Shown: piece by piece, positions 26,151-35,536 of the stretch
How the letters are laid out: the number at the start of each line of letters is the position of its first letter
How positions within the stretch are numbered: the first letter of the stretch is position 1
NCBI RefSeq assembly: GCF_021390245.1
Contig: NZ_JAJUXH010000018.1
Coordinates: forward strand, 1 to 64,000
Length of the DNA: 64,000 nt
DNA from: Dyadobacter sp. CY323
GTDB taxonomy: Bacteria; Bacteroidota; Bacteroidia; Cytophagales; Spirosomataceae
Direction of reading: 5' to 3'
The notes under the pieces: model-generated
What the model was told of the DNA's origin: nothing
Databases searched by the model: none
What the model saw: the letters and a program-made list of their open reading frames with translations, nothing else
Position numbers and translations under genes: made by a program

Positions 26151-27491
26151 TTAACTCAAAACGATCTCTTTCTTTTTGTGATCCCAGCTCACTCTTTTGC
26201 CGGTATGCAAAGCTTGGGTAGCCATGATATTCGCCACTGAATGGTTAAAACCAACCCGTGCCGGCGCATTGGATTCCTTGCGGCTGCGGATACATTCCAT
26301 CCAGTTTCGCATGTGAAGCGACGTCATCGGATCAGCTCCGGTGTTCGCGTCCGTCGCAATTTTATCGCCCGTCTTCAATGCCATTTCAGGAAGCAGATTT
26401 GCCTGCAGACCCATGGATTTCGCATCTTTTGCCTGCAAACCACCTTCTGGTGTGATCTTGTTCGTATCGAGGTTGATCATTCCGCCGTTGGAATAATAGT
26501 ATTCCTTCACGCCGCCCGCCTCATTATTGAAACGCGAGGAATAGATCACCTGGAAACCCTTGCTTTTATCGTCAAAAGGGCCATATTCAAAGGCTGCGCT
26601 GAATGTATCTACATTAGTACGACCGTCTTTCCAGGTGTAAACACCACCATTTGCTACGACATTTCTTGGAGCTTCCAACCCTGAAAACCAGTGCACCGTA
26701 TCAATCTGGTGGGCCATCCATTGTCCCGGAATACCCGATGAATAAGGATAAAATAAACGGAATTCAAGGTAAAAACGTGGGTTCCATGCTACTTTCGGAC
26801 GGTTCAACAAAAAGCGGTCCCAATCCGTATCTTCTTTTCTGATCTGAGAAACAAGTTCTTTACGTCTCCACCGGCCAGGTTGGTTTACATTCCAGGTCAT
26901 TTCAACCGTGGTAATGTCCCCGAATTTACCGGATTTGATGTATTCATAAGCCGCCCAGTAATTCGGCGCGCTTCTTCTTTGAGAACCTACCTGAACAATT
27001 TGTTTCGAAGCTTCTACCGCTTTCAATGCCACTTTCGCATCTTCCAGTGTTTCAGCAAACGGTTTTTCAACATATACATCCCGACCGGATTTCACCGCCT
27101 CGGCACAATGCAATGCATGTTGAAAATCAGCAGTACTGATGATCACAGCATCCACATCCTTGCGCCCAAGAAGTTCTTCATTATTACGAGCCTGGGCAAA
27201 TTCAGTCGCGGCATACGGTTTCCCTTTCATAAATGCAGCAGCTTCATCACGGCGACGGTTCCAAAGATCGGAAACGCCCATAAATTCGAAATTCAATTCT
27301 TTTGCATGGTCCGAAAAACTGGGAGCCAGCGAACTTCTGAAACGATCGGAAAAACCGATGATGCCTACACGCACGCGGTCGTTTGCACCAATAATACGTT
27401 TGTAACTGGCAGCGCTGAATGCATTAGAACCTATTGCAACTCCTGCTGAGGCCAATGCTGTATTTTTCAAAAATTCCCTTCTACTGGTCAT
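26151..27491 (-). CDS. Tat-exported Gfo/Idh/MocA family oxidoreductase
   Basis: This is a predicted NAD(P)-dependent sugar oxidoreductase. The 446-residue protein begins with a twin-arginine signal (SRREFLKNTALASAG). A Rossmann fold follows (VRVGIIGFSDR), then the EKP motif in VYVEKPFAETL, and a C-terminal alpha/beta domain with GIPGQWMAHQIDTVHWF. Tat export fits a protein that folds around its nucleotide cofactor before translocation. Its neighbours (DUF1080, isomerase-like, DUF6807, SusCD) suggest oxidation or reduction of a saccharide in the periplasm; substrate is unknown. Confidence 0.87.
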   Translation of the reverse strand: MTSRREFLKNTALASAGVAIGSNAFSAASYKRIIGANDRVRVGIIGFSDRFRSSLAPSFSDHAKELNFEFMGVSDLWNRRRDEAAAFMKGKPYAATEFAQARNNEELLGRKDVDAVIISTADFQHALHCAEAVKSGRDVYVEKPFAETLEDAKVALKAVEASKQIVQVGSQRRSAPNYWAAYEYIKSGKFGDITTVEMTWNVNQPGRWRRKELVSQIRKEDTDWDRFLLNRPKVAWNPRFYLEFRLFYPYSSGIPGQWMAHQIDTVHWFSGLEAPRNVVANGGVYTWKDGRTNVDTFSAAFEYGPFDDKSKGFQVIYSSRFNNEAGGVKEYYYSNGGMINLDTNKITPEGGLQAKDAKSMGLQANLLPEMALKTGDKIATDANTGADPMTSLHMRNWMECIRSRKESNAPARVGFNHSVANIMATQALHTGKRVSWDHKKKEIVLS

Positions 27492-27614
27492 GATCGGATA
27501 ATTTTCTTAAGTTAAATTTTGAATGTAATTCCCTGACTTTTATCGGCAATCAGTTGTAAATAATGGTTTGCCGATTATCTACTGTATTTTTCTGCCTTTT
27601 TTAAACGATACGGA

Positions 27615-28982
27615 CTATTTGATTTCCCGGACTTTCAAACTGCGGAAAGAGACGTTATCGCCATGGTCCTGCAAAAGCAAATTCCCGCTCTGCGACATGC
27701 CAAAACCTTCAAAACCCTTAAATTTTGACTCGGCCACAAACTCCTTGAATTGCGGTGATCCACGCACGTATTCCACCACTTTATATCCATTCAGGAAATG
27801 CTGAACAGTGCCGTCTTTCTGAACCACAATGCGTCCCTGGTTCCATTCTCCGATTTTCTTCATTGAATTTTTAGGTCTGTCCGCAGGTATTACGTCATAA
27901 AAAGAAGCAATGGTACGGTTGCCGTTTTTCCCAAGTTTAGCATCCGGGTGCTTTTCATCATCGAGCACCTGGTATTCACAACCGATCCCCGATTTTCCTT
28001 TTGAATTAAATTTCTGATCAACAAAATACTTCACTCCGCTATTTGCCCCTTCCGTGAGTTTAAAATCAAATTCGAATTCAAATGCAGGTCCGAAAAGTTT
28101 TTTGGTAACAATGTCATTTCCAGTCTCAGAGCCGTCCGATTTGGAAATGGTAATGGTACCGTCGTTATGTGCCCAGCGTTTCGCAGGAAATTCAGTCCCG
28201 CCGTAGGAACGCCACTGATCCACCGATTTACCATCAAATAAAAGTGACCATCCCTGCGCCTTTTCAGCATTATCGAGCGCATTAGGGATCAAGTTTACGA
28301 TCGAAATATTCGCAGGCGGACTCGGTTTGAGATTTGATGTTTTGATACGCACATTTTTCCAGCTAACCTGCGTCCCTTCCAGGTCTTTGTTACCGATGGC
28401 ATGAACCTGCAGACAGATAAAACCGCTTGGCGTCATGTCGTCGATTACGTGGGCAATGGGTTTTCCATTTAAAAAAGTGCGGATCGAGGTTCCGATTGCT
28501 TCAATACGATATTTATTCCACTCATCCTTCATAAATGCTTTTTTGCCTTCGGGATTCAGGTCGAGCGGATAGAGCCAGCCACGCCGTGCCTCGTCGTACA
28601 AACCGGCTGAATAGGCGCGATCACTCGGATCGATCTCCACCTGATACCCATGTACGCGTCCATTCTGATACTCAGGCGTAGAAAGGCTGCGGATCTGAAT
28701 GCCTGAATTGAGTTTATTATCGACTTTTACATCACATTCAAAAATAAAATCCCCATAGTTTTTCTCCGTTGTCAGGAAAGAATTAGGAGTTCCCATCACC
28801 GAAGTACCGACAATCGCGCCGTCTTTCACCTCATATTTAGCCTTTCCATTCAGCTGTTTCCAACCACTCAGGTCTTTTCCATTGAATAAATCCTGCCACC
28901 CATCTTTGGATTTTTGCCCATAAACCTGAGTAAGGGTCGCCATTAAAAAAAGGCTTAGAAGCGTAAATCTGTATTTTTTCAT
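27615..28982 (-). CDS. Double DUF1080 (3-keto-disaccharide hydrolase-like) protein
   Basis: The 455-residue protein has a Sec signal (ending VYGQ) and two concanavalin-like DUF1080 domains. The first spans residues about 25-215 (GWQDLFNGKDLSGWK ... FECDVKVDNKLNSGIQIRS). The second spans about 245-455 (WSLLFDGKSVDQWRS ... FEFDFKLTEGANSGVKYF). Some DUF1080 proteins hydrolyse 3-keto-glycosides made by Gfo/Idh oxidoreductases. The adjacent Tat-exported oxidoreductase makes that the leading idea, by inference. The two domains may differ in activity. Confidence 0.85.
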   Translation of the reverse strand: MKKYRFTLLSLFLMATLTQVYGQKSKDGWQDLFNGKDLSGWKQLNGKAKYEVKDGAIVGTSVMGTPNSFLTTEKNYGDFIFECDVKVDNKLNSGIQIRSLSTPEYQNGRVHGYQVEIDPSDRAYSAGLYDEARRGWLYPLDLNPEGKKAFMKDEWNKYRIEAIGTSIRTFLNGKPIAHVIDDMTPSGFICLQVHAIGNKDLEGTQVSWKNVRIKTSNLKPSPPANISIVNLIPNALDNAEKAQGWSLLFDGKSVDQWRSYGGTEFPAKRWAHNDGTITISKSDGSETGNDIVTKKLFGPAFEFEFDFKLTEGANSGVKYFVDQKFNSKGKSGIGCEYQVLDDEKHPDAKLGKNGNRTIASFYDVIPADRPKNSMKKIGEWNQGRIVVQKDGTVQHFLNGYKVVEYVRGSPQFKEFVAESKFKGFEGFGMSQSGNLLLQDHGDNVSFRSLKVREIK

Positions 28983-29054
28983 TTGAAAACTAAAATGTGT
29001 TTATCCGTTATCTCGTATAACGATTTTTTTAAGGAAGTACCCTTACAAAGTAGG

Positions 29055-29169
29055 CCCTCTAAATCTCCCAGAGGGAAAGTTGGTATCCGGAAAATGCCCT
29101 CTAAATCTCCCGAAGGGAGACTTGTTCTAACTAACGCAATTAAAAGTCTCCTTATGGAGAATTAGAGGC
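29055..29169. repeat. Dispersed repeat, cctctaaatctccc type, two direct and one inverted copy
   Basis: Copies at about 29055-29081 and 29097-29123 read ccctctaaatctccc followed by a gaaggga-like segment. An inverse copy at 29143-29169 reads aagtctcc ... gaattagagg. Similar motifs are common intergenic repeats in Bacteroidota. It fills the gap between the DUF1080 and isomerase-like genes. A 60-codon frame at 28983-29165 is made of this repeat and is not a gene. Confidence 0.75.
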
Positions 29170-29183
29170 AACATCGAAGTCCT

Positions 29184-30113
29184 CTAAATCGGATACTTCA
29201 AACTCTCAGTAATATACTTTTTATTAATCTCCGCACAGACCAGCGGCGATTTTTCTGCATCAGGCACTCCGTCCAGTTCGATCACCGCCCAGCCTTTGAA
29301 TTTAATTTTGTCCAAAGCCTTAAAAACCGCGGGTACATCCACCCTACCCTGACCCAGCTCCACGAACTTATAGCCATTTTTGTTGTCCGCTGGTTTTGTA
29401 TCCTTTAAATGCAGTGCGTGAAGAATACTTTTGTATTTCACGATCGCCTCGTGCGGTTCGCCCCCGCCTTGTTTGTAATGTGCAATGTCGAGCAGTAGTT
29501 TGATATAACGCGGGTCCATTTCCTGTACGATCACATCCACCTCCTCGGGCGTTTCCCCCAGTTGGTTCATGTGATTATGGTAAGTCGCCTGCACGCCCAG
29601 GTCGGCCGTCTGCTTTCCGATCTCATTCATGACCTGCGCCAGTTTTTTCAATTCTTCCGTATTCGGCTTCCGGTCTTTTGGACGGAGACTGTTTGTGAGC
29701 TGCAATGCACTGCCTCCCAATGCCTTTACAAAACTGGCATGAGCAACATGCGTATCAACTGTACTCTCGAATTTAGCGGGATCGATCTCCACGTTTCCAC
29801 TCGAAAACATGGCAAGGGTAAGGTTGTTTTTCGTTAATGCATCTTTCAGTTCCGAAACCTTATTCCGGTACGGCCCAAATGTATTGGCGCGGAGTTGAAT
29901 GCCTTTATATCCCAAACCGGCCAGCTCGGTAATTGCCTGCTCGTCTTTTCCGCCCCAGGTAATGGAGGAATAGCCTATTTTGATATCTCCTTTTTTCATG
30001 AGCGATTCCGCCCAGGCATTTTCAGCGAGCAATGCAGGAAGGCCCAATGCTGCCGCCGAGAGTGACAATGTTTTGAGAAAATCCCTGCGGTCGCTTAACT
30101 TATTCGAATTCAT
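29184..30113 (-). CDS. Tat-exported sugar phosphate isomerase/epimerase-like TIM barrel
   Basis: The 309-residue protein begins with a twin-arginine signal (SDRRDFLKTLSLSAAALG). A xylose-isomerase-like TIM barrel follows: IKIGYSSITWGG, YKGIQLRAN, YHNHMNQLGE with metal-site histidines, LLLDIAHYKQGGG and WAVIELDGVPD. Such barrels bind a divalent metal and act on sugars or inositol-like compounds. Tat export implies periplasmic action. It lies between DUF1080 and SusD genes, with a terminator upstream separating it from the SusCD transcript. Confidence 0.83.
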   Translation of the reverse strand: MNSNKLSDRRDFLKTLSLSAAALGLPALLAENAWAESLMKKGDIKIGYSSITWGGKDEQAITELAGLGYKGIQLRANTFGPYRNKVSELKDALTKNNLTLAMFSSGNVEIDPAKFESTVDTHVAHASFVKALGGSALQLTNSLRPKDRKPNTEELKKLAQVMNEIGKQTADLGVQATYHNHMNQLGETPEEVDVIVQEMDPRYIKLLLDIAHYKQGGGEPHEAIVKYKSILHALHLKDTKPADNKNGYKFVELGQGRVDVPAVFKALDKIKFKGWAVIELDGVPDAEKSPLVCAEINKKYITESLKYPI

Positions 30114-30166
30114 GTGATTACGGATTATATTAAATTTTTATCTATTCTGATATGGTCCTAAAATAA

Positions 30167-30191
30167 GAAAGTCCCTGAATCAGAGACTTTC
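30167..30191 (-). terminator. Terminator after susD
   Basis: An imperfect hairpin pairs gaaagtccct with agagactttc and is followed on the - strand by ttattttagg. It lies about 45 bases past the susD stop and may partly uncouple the downstream genes. Confidence 0.65.
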
Positions 30192-30234
30192 CTGCTTTTC
30201 TTAAGATTATTTGTTAATACCGCATTCAAACCAT

Positions 30235-31917
30235 CTAATACCCAGGATTTTGTGGAAAAACAGACTTACCATCCGTGGTTTTTGCACTCCGGTCGATCTG
30301 CGTCTGAGGAATTGGACGTAATGCGTGAAACGCTTGGATATTGGCAGCTTGCGGGTTGTATTTTTTCACGCGTTCAACCAAAAGTCCCCACCGTTTCAGA
30401 TCCAGCCAGCGGGTTTGCTCGCCAGCCAGTTCGCGGGCACGTTCCTCCATCACCGCCTCCATGTTTACACTCGCCGCAGGTAGCAACATCGCATCTTTTT
30501 TCCCAGGCCAGCCTGCTCTGTAACGCACCACATTCAATGCAGTGGCAGCGTCCGCGGTTTTGCCTGTTTGTACCAATGCTTCGGCAAGCATCAGGTACAC
30601 ATCCGCCAAACGGAATGCAAAGTAATCGCGGCTACCTGGTTCATAAGTAAGGTCAGGGCGTTTTGTGTCAAAGAATTTTTGCAATGTCGGGAAAAGCGCC
30701 TCGGAATAACGGCTTGGAACGAGCACCTGATATGGTTTTTTGGCACGCTCAGCGGCAGTCATTTCATATCCGGGAATGAAAATCGCAGTATCCCCGGCAG
30801 CGAACGTCACTTTTGCTTTCGAGTCATCGAAAGATGCCGCATTGTAGGTGCCCGGGTTATTTGACTTCCAGGTGTCACGGAACGATTTCTTGTAACGCGA
30901 ATCATTTACGCGGTCTTTGAAAACCGTATTCAACAGATAATCAGTAGGTCTGAGTCTTTTAAACGGGCGACCGTAAAACACATCCCGTTTCATACCCGGC
31001 TGCACATCATACTGCATACCAAAATACAGGTGAAGGCTGTTTCCTAATGCATTGGTCAACGGATCGGCTGTGTACTGAATGGCGAAAACGACTTCACTGT
31101 TGGTCTGGTTGTTTTCATCAAAAACACTTGCGAAATCATCCAGCAGCTTGTAACCATAAAGCGTGGTCACGTTGGTACATAATGCAGCGGCTTTTGTAAA
31201 ATCGTCGGCAGCTTTTGCACTCGAGTACGCTTTGGCAAGATAAACTTTGGCGAGAAGCGTTTCGGCAGCCGGTTTGGTTGCCCGGCCATAGTCAGCCGAT
31301 TGTGCTTTTGGTTCCAGATCTGCAATGGCTTCATTCAGATCTTTGATGATCGCCGTATACATTTCAGCATCGGTAGCTCTTTTTGTTTCCTTGGTAGGGA
31401 TCAGCGTTTCTGTCATGCGAAGGTCCACGCCACCATATTGCTGATGCAGAATGTAGTACAAATGGGCGCGTACAAACTTTGCTTCCGCTATCCGCAGCTT
31501 TTTGGTGGCATCGGCCACTCCTTCCACTTTCGGGGCACGTTCAATTACCGCATTGGCAGTGTTAATGCCTTTGTAAAGTTCGTCCCAGGTAGTGGCCAGA
31601 TAATCAACCGTCGGATTTAATTGACCGTCGTAAAAGTGAAAACCTTTGTAACCACCATCCGCCCCGGTTGCGTAAATGTCCGTTCCGAACTCGCTCATCG
31701 TAAGTCCCTGCTGGGTTCCGTAATAGAACCGGAGTGAAGAATATGCCGATTTCACCGCATCTTCAAAACCCTTAGGCGTATTGATATAATCGTTGCCGAT
31801 GCCCGAAATGATCTCTTCATCCAGCGTGTCTTTACAGGATTGACCTGCCAGCATCAGGGCCATTAAACCCATTGCTACTATTCGTATATTCATTTTTCCA
31901 ATCTTCATTTTCATCAA
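30235..31917 (-). CDS. SusD/RagB family outer-membrane lipoprotein
   Basis: This surface lipoprotein should cap the adjacent SusC transporter and capture a saccharide. The 560-residue protein has a lipoprotein signal (lipobox AGQSC). The SusD fold has TPR-like helices (LRIAEAKFVRAHLYYIL, AADYGRATKPAAETLLAKVYLA split by a short loop). A C-terminal RagB segment has YFAFRLADVYLMLAEAL and ERARELAGEQTRWLDLKRWG. It follows susC by 27 bases. The ligand is unknown; neighbours suggest a glycoside. Confidence 0.95.
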   Translation of the reverse strand: MMKMKIGKMNIRIVAMGLMALMLAGQSCKDTLDEEIISGIGNDYINTPKGFEDAVKSAYSSLRFYYGTQQGLTMSEFGTDIYATGADGGYKGFHFYDGQLNPTVDYLATTWDELYKGINTANAVIERAPKVEGVADATKKLRIAEAKFVRAHLYYILHQQYGGVDLRMTETLIPTKETKRATDAEMYTAIIKDLNEAIADLEPKAQSADYGRATKPAAETLLAKVYLAKAYSSAKAADDFTKAAALCTNVTTLYGYKLLDDFASVFDENNQTNSEVVFAIQYTADPLTNALGNSLHLYFGMQYDVQPGMKRDVFYGRPFKRLRPTDYLLNTVFKDRVNDSRYKKSFRDTWKSNNPGTYNAASFDDSKAKVTFAAGDTAIFIPGYEMTAAERAKKPYQVLVPSRYSEALFPTLQKFFDTKRPDLTYEPGSRDYFAFRLADVYLMLAEALVQTGKTADAATALNVVRYRAGWPGKKDAMLLPAASVNMEAVMEERARELAGEQTRWLDLKRWGLLVERVKKYNPQAANIQAFHALRPIPQTQIDRSAKTTDGKSVFPQNPGY

Positions 31918-31944
31918 TGTTTTAAAGCTTTTTAAATAGGCTTT

Positions 31945-34900
31945 TTAGAATTTAACATTCAAACCCACGGTGATCACCATCGTTGCAGGGGTAATTCCGG
32001 TGCCACCTGCCGCCAGGCCTGTCGACTCCGGGTCCACACCATTGTATTTGGTACGGTACTCCGACCAGATAAATGGCTGCTGAATGCTTGAATACAGTCT
32101 CAGTGATTCCATACCCATTTTTTTCGCCATTGTCGGTGTGAAAGTATATCCTACGTTGATGTTACGAAGCTTCACGAACGTTCCGTCGAAATAGGTAAGC
32201 GTACTTCCGTAAACCGGGAATTCCTGGTTACTTTTTGGCCTTGGGAATTCGTTGGTAGGATTGTTGGGCGTCCAGTAATCCACTTTGATCTGCTGATAAC
32301 GTCCCGCCAAAGCATTGTTATCATTATGGAAAGTACTGCGGATCAGAGCTCCCACGCGAGCGTAAAAGAAGAATGAAAGGTCAAAGCCTTTGAAAGTAAA
32401 ACGGTTGGTGATACCTCCGCTGAAATCAGGCACATCGGAGCCGATGATCTCACGGTCGTCCGCATTGATCTTGCCATCTCCATTGATATCCTTGATCTTG
32501 ATCTGTCCCACTTCCGAAGCGAAAGATTTTGCAGCATCCGCTTCATTGGTCTGCCATATACCGATTTTCCGGTAATTATAAACCGTACTTAATGGACGAC
32601 CGATAAACCAGCCGTTTCCGACGTCATCCACTTTACCATTATACAGCGACAGGATCGCTTCCGTGTTTTTGGTAAACTGGAAATCCGTAGTCCATTTGAA
32701 GCTTGATGCAGCGCTCACGTTGATGGTGGAAAAGCCAAGCTCGACACCTCGGTTACGTGTTTCGCCGACATTACGTGTCACTGCGCTGAAACCGGTAGAG
32801 CCAGGAAGCTGATCGGAAAGCAGCAGGTCGTTGGTATGCGTTTCATAAAATTCAAGAGAACCCTGGATCCTTCCGCTCAGGAAACTAAAATCTAGACCAA
32901 TGTTGGAAGTTGAAGAAGATTCCCACCTCAGATCGGGGTTACCGATGGTATTCGGACGGTATCCGTAAGCAGGAGTTGCTCCCCAGGCATATGCCGTTCT
33001 ACCCAGTAATCCCTGTGTTTGATACGGTGAAACCCCCTGGTTACCCACTTTGCCCCATCCTACACGCACTTTCAACAGATCCAGCCAGGTAACTGATTTC
33101 ATAAATGGCTCATTGCTCAGGTTCCAGCCCACCGCTATACCCGGAAAGTTACCATACTTGCTGTTTTCCCCAAACCGGCTCGAACCATCACGACGGATTG
33201 TCAATGTCAAAAGATATTTATCATTGAAATCGTAGTTGATGCGACCCATGTACGAGTTGATCGTCCATTCCGTCAACGTACTTCCCACACCCAGGATGGA
33301 AGTGGCTGCACCTAAATTATAAAACGATTGCGTCTCAGCAGGAACACCTTGTACGTTGGTTGAATAACCTTCAAAATCATCTCTCTGGATGGAGTGAAGC
33401 AATGTGACGTTCAGGTTATGTTTTCCTGCAAAGGTTTTGTTGTAGTTCAAAATGTTTTCAAGTGTATAATTGAACCCGAAACCACTTGCACTGGCAGCTT
33501 GCGCATCCCCGAATTTCCTGGCATTGGTCCTAGCCCCTATAAACCGGCCACCTCTCTGAATCGTAAGGTCGGGACCGAAGTTAATGCGGTATTTCAAACC
33601 TTCCAAAATTTTAAATTCAGTGAAAAGACTGTTAAAAATGCGGTAACGTCTGATCTGGTCGATCTGAGCACCCGGAACGATTTCCGCCAGCGGGTTGGTC
33701 AGCAAGGCATCATTGGTTGGGGAAAAGATCAGGTTTCCAGCATCGTCGTAAGGTGCGGCCAGCGGATTTTGGTTGATCGTCATCCCGTATGTGTTCAAGC
33801 TTTCGCCATTTTTGATACTATACATCGAGTACGATGAAAGCCCCACTTTCAGCCAGCTGTTGATGTTGTGGTCAATGTTGGCACGGAGCGACATACGCGT
33901 AAAATCCAGCCCTTCCACAATACCTTTGTCTTTGAAATAACCCCCCGAAACGTAGAACTGGGTTTTGTCATTACCACCCTGTACACCCAACGAATGGTTT
34001 GTCATAATCCCGTTTTTCAGGATCAGGTCCTGCCAGTCGGTGTTGGTGCCGTTTGCGATTCCCTTCGCAACATTGGGGTCACCACCAAGCACCGCCACTT
34101 TCGCATCAGCGGCGGCGTCAACCGTACCCGTTGGAACGTCCTGGCCGGCAGCGTTTTTGTAGCCACCCGTTGCCCGGTATGCCTCGCGAACGAATTCTGC
34201 AAACTCAGATCCGTTAAACAATTCGATTTTATCCAATGCTTTGGATGCACCCACATAACCGTCGTAGCTCACGGTGGTTTTTCCTTTCACTGCGCCCCTT
34301 TTGGTACTCACGATAATTACCCCGTTGGCACCTCTCGCACCATAAATAGCCGTCGCCGTAGCATCTTTCAGCACTTCCATGGATTGAATGTCATTGGGGT
34401 TCATGTCTTCATACCCGGCCGACAATGGAATTCCGTCAACCACATACAAGGGATCATTACCTGCATTAAATGACCTTCTGCCCCGGATCAGGATCTTGGG
34501 CACACTACCCGGTTTCGAACCTGCCTGGGTTACGTCCACACCAGCGGCGCGGCCTTGCAAAGCCTGGCCAAGGTTGGTAATCGGCATCTCGTTGATCTCC
34601 TTAGAGCCCACAGAAGAGATTGCGCCGGTCGTCTGGCTCTTTTTCTGCGTACCATACCCTACAACCACCACTTCGCCCAGGGTTTTGAGATCACTGGTAA
34701 GTGCAATATCGATAACACTTCTCGATCCAACATTCACTTCCTGCGTTACAAAACCAACCGCAGAAAACACGAGAATGCCCCCATCATCAGGCACATCAAT
34801 TTTGAAATTTCCATCCACATCGGTATTGGTACCACTCCGGCTTCCTTTCAGGACAACCGAAACGCCTGGAATGGGCATATTATCTTCCACCGCAGTAATT

Positions 34901-35052
34901 TTCCCCGTCACGGACTTGTCAATCGTTACGGATACGGCTAATTCATCCCTGCCAGCAGCGGCATTACCCGGCATGCCCACACTGGTACAAATTACACCGA
35001 TCATGGCCCATCGCATGAAGCGCTGGCCGACAGTAGTAAAGTTTTTTTTCAT
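31945..35052 (-). CDS. SusC/RagA family TonB-dependent outer-membrane transporter
   Basis: The 1035-residue protein has an N-terminal signal (ending NAAAG) and a carboxypeptidase-like beta-sandwich (VTGKITAVEDNMPIPGVSVV). The plug domain contains VVVGYGTQKK, the TonB-box-like boundary of SusC proteins, and the IRGRRSFNAGNDPLYVVDG signature. A 22-stranded barrel ending in VTVGLNVKF-like residues follows. It lacks the N-terminal STN signalling domain found in sigma-regulator receptors, although a shortened anti-sigma gene lies upstream. It pairs with SusD for TonB-driven uptake of oligosaccharides. Confidence 0.95.
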   Translation of the reverse strand: MKKNFTTVGQRFMRWAMIGVICTSVGMPGNAAAGRDELAVSVTIDKSVTGKITAVEDNMPIPGVSVVLKGSRSGTNTDVDGNFKIDVPDDGGILVFSAVGFVTQEVNVGSRSVIDIALTSDLKTLGEVVVVGYGTQKKSQTTGAISSVGSKEINEMPITNLGQALQGRAAGVDVTQAGSKPGSVPKILIRGRRSFNAGNDPLYVVDGIPLSAGYEDMNPNDIQSMEVLKDATATAIYGARGANGVIIVSTKRGAVKGKTTVSYDGYVGASKALDKIELFNGSEFAEFVREAYRATGGYKNAAGQDVPTGTVDAAADAKVAVLGGDPNVAKGIANGTNTDWQDLILKNGIMTNHSLGVQGGNDKTQFYVSGGYFKDKGIVEGLDFTRMSLRANIDHNINSWLKVGLSSYSMYSIKNGESLNTYGMTINQNPLAAPYDDAGNLIFSPTNDALLTNPLAEIVPGAQIDQIRRYRIFNSLFTEFKILEGLKYRINFGPDLTIQRGGRFIGARTNARKFGDAQAASASGFGFNYTLENILNYNKTFAGKHNLNVTLLHSIQRDDFEGYSTNVQGVPAETQSFYNLGAATSILGVGSTLTEWTINSYMGRINYDFNDKYLLTLTIRRDGSSRFGENSKYGNFPGIAVGWNLSNEPFMKSVTWLDLLKVRVGWGKVGNQGVSPYQTQGLLGRTAYAWGATPAYGYRPNTIGNPDLRWESSSTSNIGLDFSFLSGRIQGSLEFYETHTNDLLLSDQLPGSTGFSAVTRNVGETRNRGVELGFSTINVSAASSFKWTTDFQFTKNTEAILSLYNGKVDDVGNGWFIGRPLSTVYNYRKIGIWQTNEADAAKSFASEVGQIKIKDINGDGKINADDREIIGSDVPDFSGGITNRFTFKGFDLSFFFYARVGALIRSTFHNDNNALAGRYQQIKVDYWTPNNPTNEFPRPKSNQEFPVYGSTLTYFDGTFVKLRNINVGYTFTPTMAKKMGMESLRLYSSIQQPFIWSEYRTKYNGVDPESTGLAAGGTGITPATMVITVGLNVKF

Positions 35053-35536
35053 ACGACTTCGTTTAGTTACTAGTAAAAATTTTGGATTGTAAAATGCTTG
35101 ACGAGATAATATGCGACCACCCTTACAAAAATATTGCTATTTTTTCATGGAATAATTAAATAAGTGACTGCGCGGTTACTTTCCGTCATTAATATTGTTT
35201 GGGGTGAATAAATGCACTGATTTAGAAAAGGGCTGGGATAGAATAATTCCAATAAGTCTACTATTTGTACAGATAGTACAATTTTCAACCGGAACTCAGA
35301 ATATAGATTCGGCGAGAGAATCGGAAATAATCAGGCGCATTTATTTATGCAATCGTTGTCGGGAACGTTGCCATTGTTTGCCGGATCAAATAATTTGTTT
35401 ATAAAATATTAACAAATACTGATACAATATTTGCTGCACAAACGACGATGTAGAGAAGTATTTTGGACTATACCAAGATAAAACAAGAATTAGTTTAAGG
35501 GAAATTGGTCAGAAATAACGTTTATGACCTCGGATC
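35053..35536. other. 484-base gap upstream of susC
   Basis: This AT-rich stretch holds a candidate susC promoter (35126-35133). No coding sequence, clear repeat or RNA gene was recognised. A 69-codon + frame at 35195-35404 has no recognisable features. No remnant of the missing FecR C-terminal region was found in any frame. Confidence 0.6.
35126..35133 (-). promoter_or_regulatory. -7 box (TATTTTTG on the - strand) upstream of susC
   Basis: CAAAAATA on the + strand is an exact TAnnTTTG on the susC strand, about 75 bases before its ATG. A matching -33 TTG is not evident. Confidence 0.45.

Noticed and set aside
28983..29165. 60-codon + frame between the DUF1080 and isomerase-like genes
   Set aside because: It is made mostly of the cctctaaatctccc repeat copies.
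29184..30113. Second inosose dehydratase (iolE paralogue)
   Set aside because: It shares only the TIM-barrel pattern; the Tat signal and SusCD context argue for a different substrate.
33868..34473. 201-codon + frame inside susC
   Set aside because: Antisense to a clear SusC gene; typical shadow of a long barrel gene.
35195..35404. 69-codon + frame upstream of susC
   Set aside because: No motif, no promoter in the right orientation, and it crosses the susC leader region.
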